Part shown: positions 1 to 9,172 of the stretch, piece by piece | How the letters are laid out: each line of letters begins with the position of its first letter | Numbering within the stretch: position 1 is the stretch's first letter | Assembly (NCBI RefSeq): GCF_003664035.1 | Contig: NZ_RCCK01000013.1 | Coordinates: 124,001 to 188,000, forward strand | Length of the DNA stretch: 64,000 nt | Origin: Pedobacter alluvionis | GTDB taxonomy: Bacteria; Bacteroidota; Bacteroidia; Sphingobacteriales; Sphingobacteriaceae | Direction of reading: 5' to 3' | The notes under the pieces: model-generated | Database searches by the model: none | Told to the model about the DNA's origin: nothing | The model's input: the letters and a program-made list of their open reading frames with translations, nothing else | Made by a program: the position numbers and the translations under genes

Positions 1-397
1 CCACAAAATTTTTATCGCTTGCTTTTTTATAAAACTCAACAGTAATGGCATAAGGTCGATAACCATCAAATATTTTTAACCCGTAGCCTTTTTTATTTAA
101 TTCCTTTTGGATCTTTTTTAACGATTCTACCACTGGTCTTCGGGCAAAAGCCCTCGCCTGTTTATACATTACCTGCTGCATAAAGTTATTTTTAGTAGCG
201 TAGCGGATATCAAGTTTAATATTGGGAATGGCTTTTTTAATTTCAACCAGTTCATTACTCGGATTCGATTTTACAGAAGCCAGGTATTGGTTATAAGAAC
301 TTACTACAACCAGCTTTTTTATTGCAAGAGGTTTATTTTGGGCATTTACAGCAACCGAAAAGAAAAAGAATAAAGCTAGCAGATTGAATTTTATCAT
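1..397 (-). CDS. D-alanyl-D-alanine dipeptidase (VanX/DdpX type), 3' end cut off by window
   Basis: The reading frame starts at an ATG at 397 and runs off the left edge, so only about 132 residues are present. The N-terminus has a signal peptide (hydrophobic stretch ending AVNAQ), so the enzyme is probably periplasmic. The visible part matches the front half of peptidase M15D enzymes, which cleave D-Ala-D-Ala: a DIRYATKNNF block followed by FDGYRPYAITVEFY, whose YRP is a family hallmark. The zinc-binding HxxxxxxD and ExxH motifs would lie beyond the edge, so activity cannot be judged. Likely role: wall turnover or D-alanine recycling. It lies just downstream of alanine dehydrogenase on the same strand, a possible functional link. 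Confidence 0.8.
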   Translation of the reverse strand, partial: MIKFNLLALFFFFSVAVNAQNKPLAIKKLVVVSSYNQYLASVKSNPSNELVEIKKAIPNIKLDIRYATKNNFMQQVMYKQARAFARRPVVESLKKIQKELNKKGYGLKIFDGYRPYAITVEFYKKASDKNFV

Positions 398-470
398 AAT
401 TATATCAAGTATAGTGATCAGGCATCAATCGTCCCCATTATCCCTCTTACATCTCCCATTTTACATCTTT

Positions 471-1697
471 TTATTGATTCGAAACCACCAATAATTCAAG
501 ATCCTTGAACGGCAGATTAAACATATCGGCCAGATCTTTATTGGTGCAATTACCTTGATAAATATAAAGTGCTTCCCGAATACCCGGTTTATTCCAAACC
601 ATATTCACTAAACCTCCAAATTCACCAATATCTAATAAAATGGGTGCAAAAATATTCGTCAAAGCGTAAGATGCCGTTCTTGGCACACGCGAGGCTATAT
701 TAGGCACGCAATAGTGGATAACATCATATTTTCTGAATACCGGATTGGTGTGGTTGGTCACTTCAGAAGTTTCGAAACAGCCACCCTGATCAATACTAAT
801 GTCAATTACCACAGAGTGTGGTTTCATGCGGGCAACGGTTTCTTCCATTACGATGCAAGGACTCCGCCCGTGGGTAGCCCTTATGGCACCTATTACTACG
901 TCGCAGGTTATAATGGCTTTATTTAAAACAATGGGTTGCATGACCGAGGTAAACACCCTGCTGCCCAAATTATTCTGCAGGCGGCGTAAGCGATAAATAG
1001 AACTATCGAAAACTTTTACTTCAGCCCCTAATGCCAAAGCTGTTCTGGCTGCATATTCGCCAACCGTTCCTGCACCCAAAATAACAATTTCTGTTGGTGG
1101 AACCCCAGTAAAGCCTCCTAACATTAATCCTTTACCTCCAGTTACATTACTTAAATATTCTGCAGCAATTAAAATAGAGGTCGAGCCTACTATTTCGCTC
1201 ATGGCACGTACCACACTGAGTATATTACCTTCGTCGCGAAGATTCTCAAAACATAACGCATTAATTTTTTTATGCATCAATGCTTTCAGATAATCCTGCT
1301 TTAGCGTTCCGGTTTGTAAAGAAGAAATAAGCGTTTGCCCTTTATGCATCATCTCAATTTCTTCCAGCATGGGAGGTGCAATTTTCACCAGGATATCCGC
1401 ATCAAAAACTTCCTTTTTGTTATAGGCAATTTTGGCGCCCTGCTCAGCATATTCGGTATCAGAAAAATTAGCGGCGATACCTGCACCACTTTCCAAAACA
1501 ACCCGATGTCCGTTATTTACCAATAAAGCAACAGATAAAGGGGTTAATGCAATTCTATTTTCCTGGAAAGAAATTTCCTTTGGTATTCCTATGTATAGAC
1601 TGTTTTTTTTATTTCTGGTTTCTAACTTTGCTTCTTGCGTTTGTAGTAAACCCTGACGAGCTATATCGGCCATTCCTTCGCGTAATCCTGTAGCCAT
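471..1697 (-). CDS. ald: Alanine dehydrogenase
   Basis: NAD-dependent alanine dehydrogenase interconverts L-alanine and pyruvate plus ammonium in the cytoplasm. The 408-residue protein begins with a 33-residue extension before the usual start of the family (LYIGIPKEISFQENRIALTP). Such an extension is, to my knowledge, common in the roughly 400-residue Bacteroidota form, so I keep the first ATG. The Rossmann motif is visible as VILGAGTVGEYAA near residue 207, followed by ALGAEVKVFD. The family also includes the alpha subunit of transhydrogenase and saccharopine dehydrogenase relatives. Length and the KPHSVVIDISIDQGGCFETS block favour alanine dehydrogenase. It lies upstream of the D-Ala-D-Ala dipeptidase and downstream of tsaE. 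Confidence 0.88.
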   Translation of the reverse strand: MATGLREGMADIARQGLLQTQEAKLETRNKKNSLYIGIPKEISFQENRIALTPLSVALLVNNGHRVVLESGAGIAANFSDTEYAEQGAKIAYNKKEVFDADILVKIAPPMLEEIEMMHKGQTLISSLQTGTLKQDYLKALMHKKINALCFENLRDEGNILSVVRAMSEIVGSTSILIAAEYLSNVTGGKGLMLGGFTGVPPTEIVILGAGTVGEYAARTALALGAEVKVFDSSIYRLRRLQNNLGSRVFTSVMQPIVLNKAIITCDVVIGAIRATHGRSPCIVMEETVARMKPHSVVIDISIDQGGCFETSEVTNHTNPVFRKYDVIHYCVPNIASRVPRTASYALTNIFAPILLDIGEFGGLVNMVWNKPGIREALYIYQGNCTNKDLADMFNLPFKDLELLVVSNQ

Positions 1698-1770
1698 GTT
1701 GAATTAAAATTATGATAGTTTTAGGTTGTTCAAGATACGGAAAATCTGTTAATTTATTGATAACTAATTG

Positions 1771-2187
1771 TTATCCCTTCGAAAACCTGAACAATCTGCG
1801 GTTTTCATCCAGCACCTTAATCTCCACTTTTATAAGTTTTTCGGGTAATAATTCTTCCACTCGTTCCGGCCATTCTATTAAACAAACGCCACCGCCATAA
1901 AAATATTCTTCATAACCCAAATCATAAGCTTCGCGGATATCTTTTATACGGTAAAAATCGAAATGAAAAACGGGACCGTTCGGGCTTTCATATTCATTTA
2001 CAATAGAATAGGTTGGACTCGAAACTACATCGGCTATCCCTAAATGTTTACAGAAATTTTTAATAAAAGTGGTTTTCCCGGCGCCCATATCGCCTTCAAA
2101 AATGAAGACTTTCTCCTTGCCCGCAAAATTTGAAAGCTGTTGTGCTACTACAGGTAAATCGGCTAAACTATTTACTTCGATATCCAT
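1771..2187 (-). CDS. tsaE: tRNA threonylcarbamoyladenosine biosynthesis ATPase TsaE
   Basis: TsaE is the ATPase that supports the TsaD-TsaB complex in making t6A37 on ANN-decoding tRNAs. With the ATG at 2187 the protein is 138 residues, the usual family size. An in-frame start 30 bases upstream adds an unlikely MYYFCLYFFK leader and was rejected. Walker A is GDMGAGKTT at residues 32-40. SSPTYSIVNEY and FHFDFYRI follow, and the LIEWPERV block is the family's C-terminal signature. It sits between porX and ald, all on the minus strand, with a repeat-bearing gap on the porX side. Confidence 0.93.
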   Translation of the reverse strand: MDIEVNSLADLPVVAQQLSNFAGKEKVFIFEGDMGAGKTTFIKNFCKHLGIADVVSSPTYSIVNEYESPNGPVFHFDFYRIKDIREAYDLGYEEYFYGGGVCLIEWPERVEELLPEKLIKVEIKVLDENRRLFRFSKG

Positions 2188-2251
2188 TTTAAAAAAATAA
2201 AGGCAAAAGTAATACATAATTGCATTGCTTTTGCCTGATTATTTGCGTTTT

Positions 2252-2316
2252 GTCAGTCTGGGCCTGTCGAAGACCCTACCATCGCGGCAGATCCTGAAAC
2301 AAGTCCAGGAGGACGA
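2252..2316. repeat. Degenerate intergenic repeat (GATCCTGAAACAAG family)
   Basis: The segment carries GATCCTGAAACAAGTCCAGGA, a degenerate copy of the element at 12633-12711 and 21167-21229. It is preceded by a GTCAGTCTGGGCCTGTCGAAG half-element. It fills the porX-tsaE gap. A TCTCAAATC word repeated twice follows at 2343-2367. Confidence 0.6.
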
Positions 2317-2372
2317 TCCTATTGAAAATGAACGGCCTCATGTCTCAAATCTAGTATCTCAAATCCCTTAAA

Positions 2373-3926
2373 CTACCTCGGCGAATACGTTACTACCGGA
2401 ATAATCATTTCCTCTAACGAAATCCCGCCGTGCTGGAAGGTTTCATTATAGTAGTTTACAAACTGATTGTAATTATTCGGATAAACGAAATAACTATCTT
2501 CTCTTGCGAAAATATAACTGCTGCTGATGTTGATTTTTGGCAATAAAGCATCGTGAGGGTTTTTAATTAAAAACACTTCTTTTGCATTAAAATTAAGGTT
2601 TCTGCCTTGTTTGTAACGTAAATTCGTGTTTGTGCTCCTATCGCCAATGACTTTAACTGGTTTTTTAACGCGGATGGTTCCGTGATCAGTGGTAATGATC
2701 ACTTTTACCTTTTTCTGAGATATTTTTTTCAATAAATCCCAAAGTGGAGAATGCTCAAACCAGGATAAGGTTAACGAACGGTAAGCCGCATCATCATTAG
2801 CCAATTCACGAATCATCTGCATATCGGTACGCGCATGACTTAACATATCAACAAAGTTGAATACAATGGCATTAAAATCATTCTGCAACAGGTTATTGGT
2901 CTGCTCAACCAAATCCTTTCCCTGCTCAAAAGTTAAGATCTTATTATAACTGAATTTACAGTCTTTTCTTAAGTTGCGTTTAATATTGTCAGCCAGGAAA
3001 GCCTCTTCGTGCATATTTTTTCCTCCCTCATCATCATCGTTCTGCCAAAGCTGAGGAAAACGTTTCTCCATGTCTAAAGGCATCATACCTGAAAAAATAG
3101 CGTTACGCGCATATTGTGTCGCCGTTGGCAAAATACTCGTGTACATATCCTCCTCATCAATCCTGAAATATTCAGAAATTAACGGATTAATGATTTTCCA
3201 TTGATCATAACGTAAGTTATCAATCAGGATAAAAAACACAGGCGTATTATCGTTGATATGCGGAAAGGCTTTTTTCTTTAATAACTCATTCGAAAGCAAA
3301 GGAGCCTTGTCTTTGTTCTTAATCCAATCCAGGTAATTTTCTTCAATAAATTTTGTAAACTGTGTATTGGCCTCCTGCTTTTGCATGGTTAAAATTTCAT
3401 GCATCTGCGGATCGTCCAGTTTTTCTAATTCAAGCTCCCAAAAAACGATCTTTTTGTACACGTCAATCCACTCTTCATAATTAAGCCTGTCGCCCAAAGT
3501 CATTCCTAAACGGCGGAAATCCTGTTGATAAGCCATAGAGGTTTTTTCACTCACCAGACGTTTATTATCAATTAACTTTTTAATGGTTAACAAAACCTGC
3601 TTTGGATTTACCGGTTTGATCAGGTAATCATCAATTTTACTGCCTATCGCATCTTCCATCAGGTTTTCTTCTTCACTTTTGGTAATCAGCACAACCGGAA
3701 CATCTGGGTTGAGGTTTTTAATGGCCGACAAAGTTTCGATGCCACTCATTCCCGGCATATTCTCATCGAGAAAAACCAGGTCAAAGTGGGCTTTTCCAAA
3801 TGCTTCCAAAGCGTCGTTTCCATTGGTAAATGTGGTTACGTGATAACCTTTATCATTTAACAATAATATATGAGGTTTTAACAGGTCGATTTCATCATCG
3901 GCCCATAATATTTTAGTTTCTTGCAT
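2373..3926 (-). CDS. porX: PorX: response regulator with PglZ domain, regulator of type IX secretion
   Basis: The 517-residue protein has an N-terminal receiver domain (about 1-120) with acidic pair D10-D11, phospho-acceptor D54 (FLDENMPG) and K104 (LIKPVN). A long linker leads to a PglZ-type alkaline-phosphatase-like domain (about 220-510) with FFILIDNLRYDQW, a TSILPTATQYARNA nucleophile region and ITTDHGT metal-ligand motif. This architecture is that of PorX, which in Porphyromonas and Flavobacterium controls type IX secretion with the kinase PorY and, in published structural work, acts as a zinc-dependent phosphodiesterase on oligonucleotides. PorY and the secretion genes are not in this window. 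All key receiver residues are intact. Confidence 0.93.
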   Translation of the reverse strand: MQETKILWADDEIDLLKPHILLLNDKGYHVTTFTNGNDALEAFGKAHFDLVFLDENMPGMSGIETLSAIKNLNPDVPVVLITKSEEENLMEDAIGSKIDDYLIKPVNPKQVLLTIKKLIDNKRLVSEKTSMAYQQDFRRLGMTLGDRLNYEEWIDVYKKIVFWELELEKLDDPQMHEILTMQKQEANTQFTKFIEENYLDWIKNKDKAPLLSNELLKKKAFPHINDNTPVFFILIDNLRYDQWKIINPLISEYFRIDEEDMYTSILPTATQYARNAIFSGMMPLDMEKRFPQLWQNDDDEGGKNMHEEAFLADNIKRNLRKDCKFSYNKILTFEQGKDLVEQTNNLLQNDFNAIVFNFVDMLSHARTDMQMIRELANDDAAYRSLTLSWFEHSPLWDLLKKISQKKVKVIITTDHGTIRVKKPVKVIGDRSTNTNLRYKQGRNLNFNAKEVFLIKNPHDALLPKINISSSYIFAREDSYFVYPNNYNQFVNYYNETFQHGGISLEEMIIPVVTYSPR

Positions 3927-4037
3927 GTTATTGTAAAAATAGGTAAGTATTGCCCTTTAATTTTGGCAGGTAAATCAAACTGTGAATAAAAATAGCAATT
4001 TTTGTACCGTATCTATCTATTTAACTATTTTTAACGA

Positions 4038-5261
4038 TTGAACAAGAAGAAAATAATAAATGATCCGGTTTACGGATTCATCAGTATCCCATCTGAATTG
4101 GTTTACGATGTGATCTCACATCCTTATTTCCAGCGTTTGCGCTATATCAAACAGCTTGGAATGACCCATTTAGTTTATCCGGGGGCTTTGCACACGCGTT
4201 TTCACCATGCTTTGGGTGCGATGCATTTAATGAGTCTGGCCATAAATCTTTTAAAAAGTAAAGGACATGCCATAACCGACGGCGAAGAAGAAGCCGCCAT
4301 TTTGGCCATCTTATTACACGATATCGGCCATGGCCCTTTTTCACATGCATTAGAACATTCATTGGTTACCGGAATCAGGCACGAAGATATCTCCGCAAAA
4401 CTGATGCATGATCTGAATGCACACTTCGACGGACGTTTAACCCATGCGATTGAGGTTTTTAACGGCACCTACCCTAAAAGATTTCTTCATCAATTGATTT
4501 CTGGTCAGTTAGATCTCGATAGAATGGATTATTTAAACCGCGACAGTTTTTTTACAGGCGTAAGTGAAGGCGTAATCAGTTTCGATCGGATTATTAAAAT
4601 GTTTAATGTTTACGATGATGACCTAGTGATTGAAGAGAAAGGCATTTATTCCATTGAGAAATTTTTAATTGCCCGCAGGCTGATGTATTGGCAGGTTTAT
4701 CTGCACAAAACAGTAATATCAGGCGAGATGATCTTGGTGAAATTATTAGAACGTGCAAAAGAATTATCCGCAGCAGGCGAAAACTTGTTTGCTTCACCAT
4801 CCTTAAATTATTTTCTAAAAAACGATATCAACGAGGCTAATTTCTTTGCACAGCACGAAAATTTAGAGCATTTTACCAACCTTGATGATCAGGATATTTA
4901 TGCTGCCGTTAAGGTTTGGACCAAACATGATGATAAAATTTTGTCTGCATTATGTAAAATGCTTACTTCCAGAAATCTTTATAAGGTGGAAATGGGCAAC
5001 GAAATGGCAAATAGCGACCGTGTAAACTTTTTGCAGGATGCTGCAGTCAGTTTATTAGAAATTAAGCCAGAAGAAGCCCGGTATTTTGTTTTCACCGATT
5101 CTATTCAAAACCGCGCATATAATGCAGGAGTTGGAAATATTAAGATTTTGATGAAAAATAACGACATTGTTGATATTGCAAAAGCCTCTGATTTGTCTAA
5201 TCTGGAGTCGCTGCAAAAAACTGTAGAAAAATATATCCTCTGTTATCCCAGAGGGATTTAA
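4038..5261 (+). CDS. HD-domain phosphohydrolase (dGTPase/SAMHD1-like)
   Basis: The protein belongs to the HD superfamily of metal-dependent phosphohydrolases. Visible motifs: R...H in RLRYIKQLGMTHLVYPGALHTRFHHALG (residues about 33-60), the HD pair in LLHDIGHGPFSHALEH and a later D in LDRMDYLNRDSFFTG. These are the H...HD...D metal set of dGTPase-like enzymes, so a nucleotide triphosphohydrolase is the best guess; the substrate is not fixed by sequence. The start is TTG at 4038; there is no ATG ahead of the conserved INDPVYGFI start, so the rare codon is accepted. It stands alone, divergent from porX, and ends just before the lpx promoter. Confidence 0.85.
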   Translation: MNKKKIINDPVYGFISIPSELVYDVISHPYFQRLRYIKQLGMTHLVYPGALHTRFHHALGAMHLMSLAINLLKSKGHAITDGEEEAAILAILLHDIGHGPFSHALEHSLVTGIRHEDISAKLMHDLNAHFDGRLTHAIEVFNGTYPKRFLHQLISGQLDLDRMDYLNRDSFFTGVSEGVISFDRIIKMFNVYDDDLVIEEKGIYSIEKFLIARRLMYWQVYLHKTVISGEMILVKLLERAKELSAAGENLFASPSLNYFLKNDINEANFFAQHENLEHFTNLDDQDIYAAVKVWTKHDDKILSALCKMLTSRNLYKVEMGNEMANSDRVNFLQDAAVSLLEIKPEEARYFVFTDSIQNRAYNAGVGNIKILMKNNDIVDIAKASDLSNLESLQKTVEKYILCYPRGI

Positions 5262-5348
5262 GGTTATTTAACAAAATATTTAACTTTTAGTGCCGTTTTA
5301 AGTCTTATTATTGCGTAAAATATACACCCTTTAACCCGAGCAGGTTTT

Positions 5349-5379
5349 TTTGTTCATATCAATTTAACACATACCTTTG
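5349..5379 (+). promoter_or_regulatory. Bacteroidota-type promoter of the lpx operon
   Basis: TTTG at 5349-5352 and TACCTTTG at 5372-5379 are separated by exactly 19 bases, a full match to the known Bacteroidota -33/-7 promoter. Only four bases separate the -7 box from the lpxD ATG at 5384, so transcription may begin at or next to the start codon. Confidence 0.75.
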
Positions 5380-5383
5380 TACG

Positions 5384-6460
5384 ATGCAATTTACTGCCAC
5401 GCAGATAAGTCAGTTTCTAAACGGTTCCATTGATGGTAACCCTGATGTAGCCGTTACTGAACTTTCTAAAATAGAAGACGGGAAAGAAGGCTCTTTGTCT
5501 TTTCTTTCCAACCCTAAGTACGAAAACTTTTTGTACTCTACTCAGGCGTCAGTTGTTATCGTATCAAAAGACTTTGCTCCTACTCAGCCTTATACCAGCA
5601 CCTTAATAAGGGTTGAAAATCCTTATAGTGCCTTTACCATTTTGTTGGATAAATATAATGAGGCGGTAAACGCACAGGCTGCACAATCTGGAATTGATAA
5701 ACTGGCATATATACACCCAACAGCAAAAATTGGCAAAAATGTATTTATAGATGCTTTTGCTTATGTGGCCGAAAACGTAGAAATTGCAGATGGCTGTAAA
5801 ATAAATGCGCAAACTTTTATTGGCGCTAATTCTAAAATCGGCAATAACAGCACTTTTTTCCCCGGAGTAAAAATTTATCACAATTCAATAATTGGTGCCA
5901 GGGTTATTATTCATGCTAATACGGTTATCGGAAGCGATGGTTTTGGCTTCGCCCCACAAAAGGACGGCACTTACAATAAAATCCCTCAGATTGGAAACGT
6001 CATAATTGAAGATGATGTAGAAATCGGCGCAAATACTACTGTAGATCGTGCAACAATGGGATCAACAATTGTAAAGAAAGGTGCAAAAATCGACAACCTG
6101 ATCCAGATTGCCCATAACGTTGAAATTGGCGAGAATACTGTTTTAGCCGCGCAATCGGGCATATCAGGCAGTACAAAAATAGGCCCAAACAGTGTAGTCG
6201 GTGGGCAGGTTGGTATAGCCGGTCACTTAACCTTAGCAAAGGGAACACAGATTGGTGCTCAGGCCGGTATAAATTTTAACATCACAGAAGAAAATAAACA
6301 ATGGCACGGTAGTCCGGCGCAACCCTTACGCAACTGGATGCGTGCCTCGGTAATTTTCAAACATCTTCCGGATGTAGAAAAAAGAATAAACGCGCTCGAA
6401 GAGGAATTGAAAAGGCTTACAGCTGAACTGGAAAAGAATACAATACACAATGAACGTTAG
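5384..6460 (+). CDS. lpxD: UDP-3-O-(3-hydroxyacyl)glucosamine N-acyltransferase LpxD
   Basis: LpxD adds the N-linked hydroxyacyl chain in the third step of lipid A synthesis, in the cytoplasm, using acyl-ACP. The N-terminal uridine-binding domain (about 1-100) is followed by a left-handed beta-helix of isoleucine-rich hexapeptide repeats (about 105-310, e.g. IHPTAKIGKNV) and a C-terminal helix. The catalytic histidine is H244 in NLIQIAHNVEIG, and the GSDGFGFA block is intact. At 358 residues it is slightly longer than the E. coli enzyme. It overlaps the next gene by 11 bases (6450-6460), which suggests translational coupling in the operon. Confidence 0.96.
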   Translation: MQFTATQISQFLNGSIDGNPDVAVTELSKIEDGKEGSLSFLSNPKYENFLYSTQASVVIVSKDFAPTQPYTSTLIRVENPYSAFTILLDKYNEAVNAQAAQSGIDKLAYIHPTAKIGKNVFIDAFAYVAENVEIADGCKINAQTFIGANSKIGNNSTFFPGVKIYHNSIIGARVIIHANTVIGSDGFGFAPQKDGTYNKIPQIGNVIIEDDVEIGANTTVDRATMGSTIVKKGAKIDNLIQIAHNVEIGENTVLAAQSGISGSTKIGPNSVVGGQVGIAGHLTLAKGTQIGAQAGINFNITEENKQWHGSPAQPLRNWMRASVIFKHLPDVEKRINALEEELKRLTAELEKNTIHNER

Positions 6461-7862
6461 ACAAAAAACGATTAAACAAGAAATATCAGCATCTGGTGTA
6501 GGTTTACACACAGGAGCTAATGTGACTTTAACATTTTGCCCGGCTCCCGAAAATCATGGATTTAAATTTCAGCGTATTGATTTAGATGGCCACCCGATTA
6601 TCGAAGCCGATGCAGATAACGTTACCGATACCTCACGAGGCACTACACTTACTCAAAACGGTGCAAGCGTAAGTACTGTAGAGCACGTAATGGCTTCTTT
6701 AGTAGGCATGGATCTTGACAACATACTGATTAAATTAGACGGGCCTGAAACACCAATTATGGATGGAAGCTCTATCCAATTTGTTGATTTATTGGAAGAA
6801 GTAGGCACAGTTGAGCAGAATGCAGATCGTGAGTATTTTACCATTCCACATAACATTACCTATACCGAAGAAGATAGAAAAGTAGAAATTGTGGCCATGC
6901 CGTTAGACGATTACCGTTTTACGTGTATGATTGATTACAACTCTCCTGTTTTGGGCAGCCAGCACGCCGGTATTAATACCATTGCTGAGTTTAAGAAAGA
7001 AATTGCTTCTTGTCGCACTTTCTGCTTCTTACACGAATTAGAATATCAGTTATCGCACAATTTAATTAAAGGTGGAGATTTAAATAATGCCATTGTAATT
7101 GTAGATAAAGAGGTTACCAAAGACGAATTGAGCCATTTGGCTAAATTATTTAACCGTAAAGATATTGATGTTGCCCCGCAAGGGATTTTGAATAACATGG
7201 AATTGCGTTACCAGAACGAGCCTGCCCGTCATAAGTTGTTAGATATGATCGGCGATTTAGCTTTGGTTGGGATGCATTTAAAAGGTCACATTATGGCGGC
7301 CCGACCAGGTCATGCAGCAAACGTTGCCTTTGCAAAAAAGATTAAAGCAGCCATTAAAAAAGAGAAAAACAAAAAAGTACAAAAGGTATACGACCCAAGT
7401 GCAAAACCATTATATGACGTGGTTCAGATCATGGATATTTTGCCTCACCGTCAGCCATTTTTATTCGTTGATAAAATATTAGAACTTTCTAAAAACCACG
7501 TGGTAGGCGTTAAAAACGTAACCATGAACGAAGAGTTTTTCAAGGGTCATTTTCCTGGTGCACCGGTTTTTCCGGGGGTAATTCAAATTGAGGCAATGGC
7601 CCAGGTTGGTGGTATTTTAGTGTTAAGTACCGTACCGGATCCAAGAAATTATTTAACCTATTTCTTAAAAATAGATAACGTACGTTTTAGAGCACAGGTT
7701 CTTCCTGGCGATACAATTGTTTTCCGTTGCGATTTACTTGAACCCATCAGAAGAGGCATTGCCCAGATGAAAGGTGTAGGTATGGTTGGCGAAAAAATCG
7801 TTGTCGAAGCCGAAATGATGGCTCAAATTTCAAAAGTTAAACAAGCAGAACCCGCCCAATAA
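6450..7862 (+). CDS. lpxC/fabZ: Bifunctional LpxC-FabZ: UDP-3-O-acyl-GlcNAc deacetylase / 3-hydroxyacyl-ACP dehydratase
   Basis: This natural fusion is typical of Bacteroidota. Residues 1 to about 305 are LpxC, the zinc deacetylase committing flux to lipid A: H79 (VEHVMASL), H261 and D265 (HKLLDMIGD) are the metal ligands and H280 the catalytic histidine. Residues about 322-465 are FabZ, the fatty-acid dehydratase competing for the same hydroxyacyl-ACP pool: ILPHRQPFLFVD, catalytic H367 in GHFPGAPVFPG and E381 in IEAMAQ. Both halves keep their key residues. A lysine-rich linker (about 303-318) joins them. Fusion ties lipid A and fatty-acid synthesis in one polypeptide. The last stop codon shares one base with lpxA (TAATG). 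Confidence 0.97.
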   Translation: MNVRQKTIKQEISASGVGLHTGANVTLTFCPAPENHGFKFQRIDLDGHPIIEADADNVTDTSRGTTLTQNGASVSTVEHVMASLVGMDLDNILIKLDGPETPIMDGSSIQFVDLLEEVGTVEQNADREYFTIPHNITYTEEDRKVEIVAMPLDDYRFTCMIDYNSPVLGSQHAGINTIAEFKKEIASCRTFCFLHELEYQLSHNLIKGGDLNNAIVIVDKEVTKDELSHLAKLFNRKDIDVAPQGILNNMELRYQNEPARHKLLDMIGDLALVGMHLKGHIMAARPGHAANVAFAKKIKAAIKKEKNKKVQKVYDPSAKPLYDVVQIMDILPHRQPFLFVDKILELSKNHVVGVKNVTMNEEFFKGHFPGAPVFPGVIQIEAMAQVGGILVLSTVPDPRNYLTYFLKIDNVRFRAQVLPGDTIVFRCDLLEPIRRGIAQMKGVGMVGEKIVVEAEMMAQISKVKQAEPAQ

Positions 7863-8647
7863 TGATACAACCCCTAGCATATATACATCCTCAGGCAAAA
7901 ATTGCCGAAAACGTGGTAATAGAACCTTTTGTAGTCATACACAAAGACGTTGTAATTGGAGAGGGAACCTGGATCGGATCGAACGTGACCATTATGGATG
8001 GCGCACGTATCGGCAAAAATTGCCGCATATTCCCTGGTGCTGTTATTTCTGGCGAACCACAGGATTTGAAATTTGCCGGCGAAATTACTACTGCAGAAAT
8101 TGGCGATAATACTACTATACGTGAGTGTGTTACCATTAACCGTGGCACTAAAGATAAATGGAAAACGACCATTGGCAGTAATTGTTTAATTCAGGCTTAT
8201 TCACACATCGCTCACGATTGCGAGGTTGGAAATAACTGTATTTTCTCTAACAGCACCACATTGGCTGGCCACATTACTATTGGAAACAATGTAGTTTTGG
8301 CAGGTTTGGTTGCTATACACCAATTCGTTAAAGTTGGTTCTTATGCCTTTGTAACTGGTGGTTCATTGGTACGTAAAGATGTTCCGCCTTATGTTAAAGC
8401 GGCTCGAGAGCCACTTTCTTATGCAGGTATTAACTCTGTGGGTTTGCGTAGAAGAGGTTTTACCAACGAGCAAATTGATGAGATTCAGGAAATTTACCGT
8501 GTGCTTTTTGTAAAGCACAATAACGTAACCAAAGCTTTAGACATGATCGAAGCAGAATTTAAACCAACGGAAATTCGTGATGAAATTGTAGATTTTATCC
8601 GCAATTCTAACCGTGGGGTAATGAAGGGCTTTGGCATGGGAAGCTAA
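7862..8647 (+). CDS. lpxA: Acyl-ACP--UDP-N-acetylglucosamine O-acyltransferase LpxA
   Basis: LpxA starts lipid A synthesis by moving a hydroxyacyl chain from ACP to UDP-GlcNAc. The 261-residue length matches the family. A left-handed beta-helix of hexapeptide repeats runs from about residue 8 to 185. The catalytic base is H118 in SHIAHDCEVGNN, and VAIHQFVKVGSYAFVTGGSLVRKDVPPY is the characteristic block before the helical C-terminus. It follows lpxC-fabZ by a one-base overlap, so lpxD, lpxC-fabZ and lpxA form one tightly coupled operon. Confidence 0.97.
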   Translation: MIQPLAYIHPQAKIAENVVIEPFVVIHKDVVIGEGTWIGSNVTIMDGARIGKNCRIFPGAVISGEPQDLKFAGEITTAEIGDNTTIRECVTINRGTKDKWKTTIGSNCLIQAYSHIAHDCEVGNNCIFSNSTTLAGHITIGNNVVLAGLVAIHQFVKVGSYAFVTGGSLVRKDVPPYVKAAREPLSYAGINSVGLRRRGFTNEQIDEIQEIYRVLFVKHNNVTKALDMIEAEFKPTEIRDEIVDFIRNSNRGVMKGFGMGS

Positions 8648-8690
8648 GCCTAAAGCAAAGAGACCAAAGCTTAAAGCAAAACAAATATTC

Positions 8691-9158
8691 ATGAGTGATT
8701 TAACGCTAATCAGAACAGATTCAGACCATACGGATTTCAGACAATTGGTTGCCTTACTGGATCAGGATTTAGCTGTTAGAGATGGTGACGATCATACTTT
8801 TTATGCGCAGTTTAACAAAGTTGATGCCATTAAAGAAGTGATTGTTGCCTACCAAAATGATGTACCCGTTGGTTGTGGTGCCATAAAACCTTTCTCGGCA
8901 ACCGAAGCAGAAGTAAAGAGGATGTTTGTGCATCCCGACTACCGAAATAAAGGCATAGCCGCTAAAATTTTAACCGCCTTGGAAAACTGGGCAACCGAAA
9001 TAGGTTTTTCTGCCACAGTGCTCGAAACAGGCAAAAAACAACCCGAAGCCATCGCACTTTATCAAAAAGTAGGATATCATATTATCCCTAACTATGGCCA
9101 GTACATTGGCGTTGATAACAGCGTTTGTATGACTAAACCGCTTAGCGCTAAACCCTAA
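8691..9158 (+). CDS. GNAT family N-acetyltransferase
   Basis: The 155-residue protein has the GNAT fold: VPVGCGAIKPF, then VKRMFVHPDYRNKGIAAKILTALE, whose RNKGIA segment matches the acetyl-CoA pyrophosphate loop, and a C-terminal ALYQKVGYHIIPNYG strand. The acetyl acceptor cannot be told. The ATG at 8691 is preferred; an upstream start at 8631 would overlap lpxA and give a repetitive lysine-rich leader (KPKAKRPKLKAK), read from a TAAAGC-type intergenic repeat. It probably rides on the lpx transcript but has no known part in lipid A synthesis. Confidence 0.85.
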   Translation: MSDLTLIRTDSDHTDFRQLVALLDQDLAVRDGDDHTFYAQFNKVDAIKEVIVAYQNDVPVGCGAIKPFSATEAEVKRMFVHPDYRNKGIAAKILTALENWATEIGFSATVLETGKKQPEAIALYQKVGYHIIPNYGQYIGVDNSVCMTKPLSAKP

Positions 9159-9172
9159 ACGCCCTACTGCAA

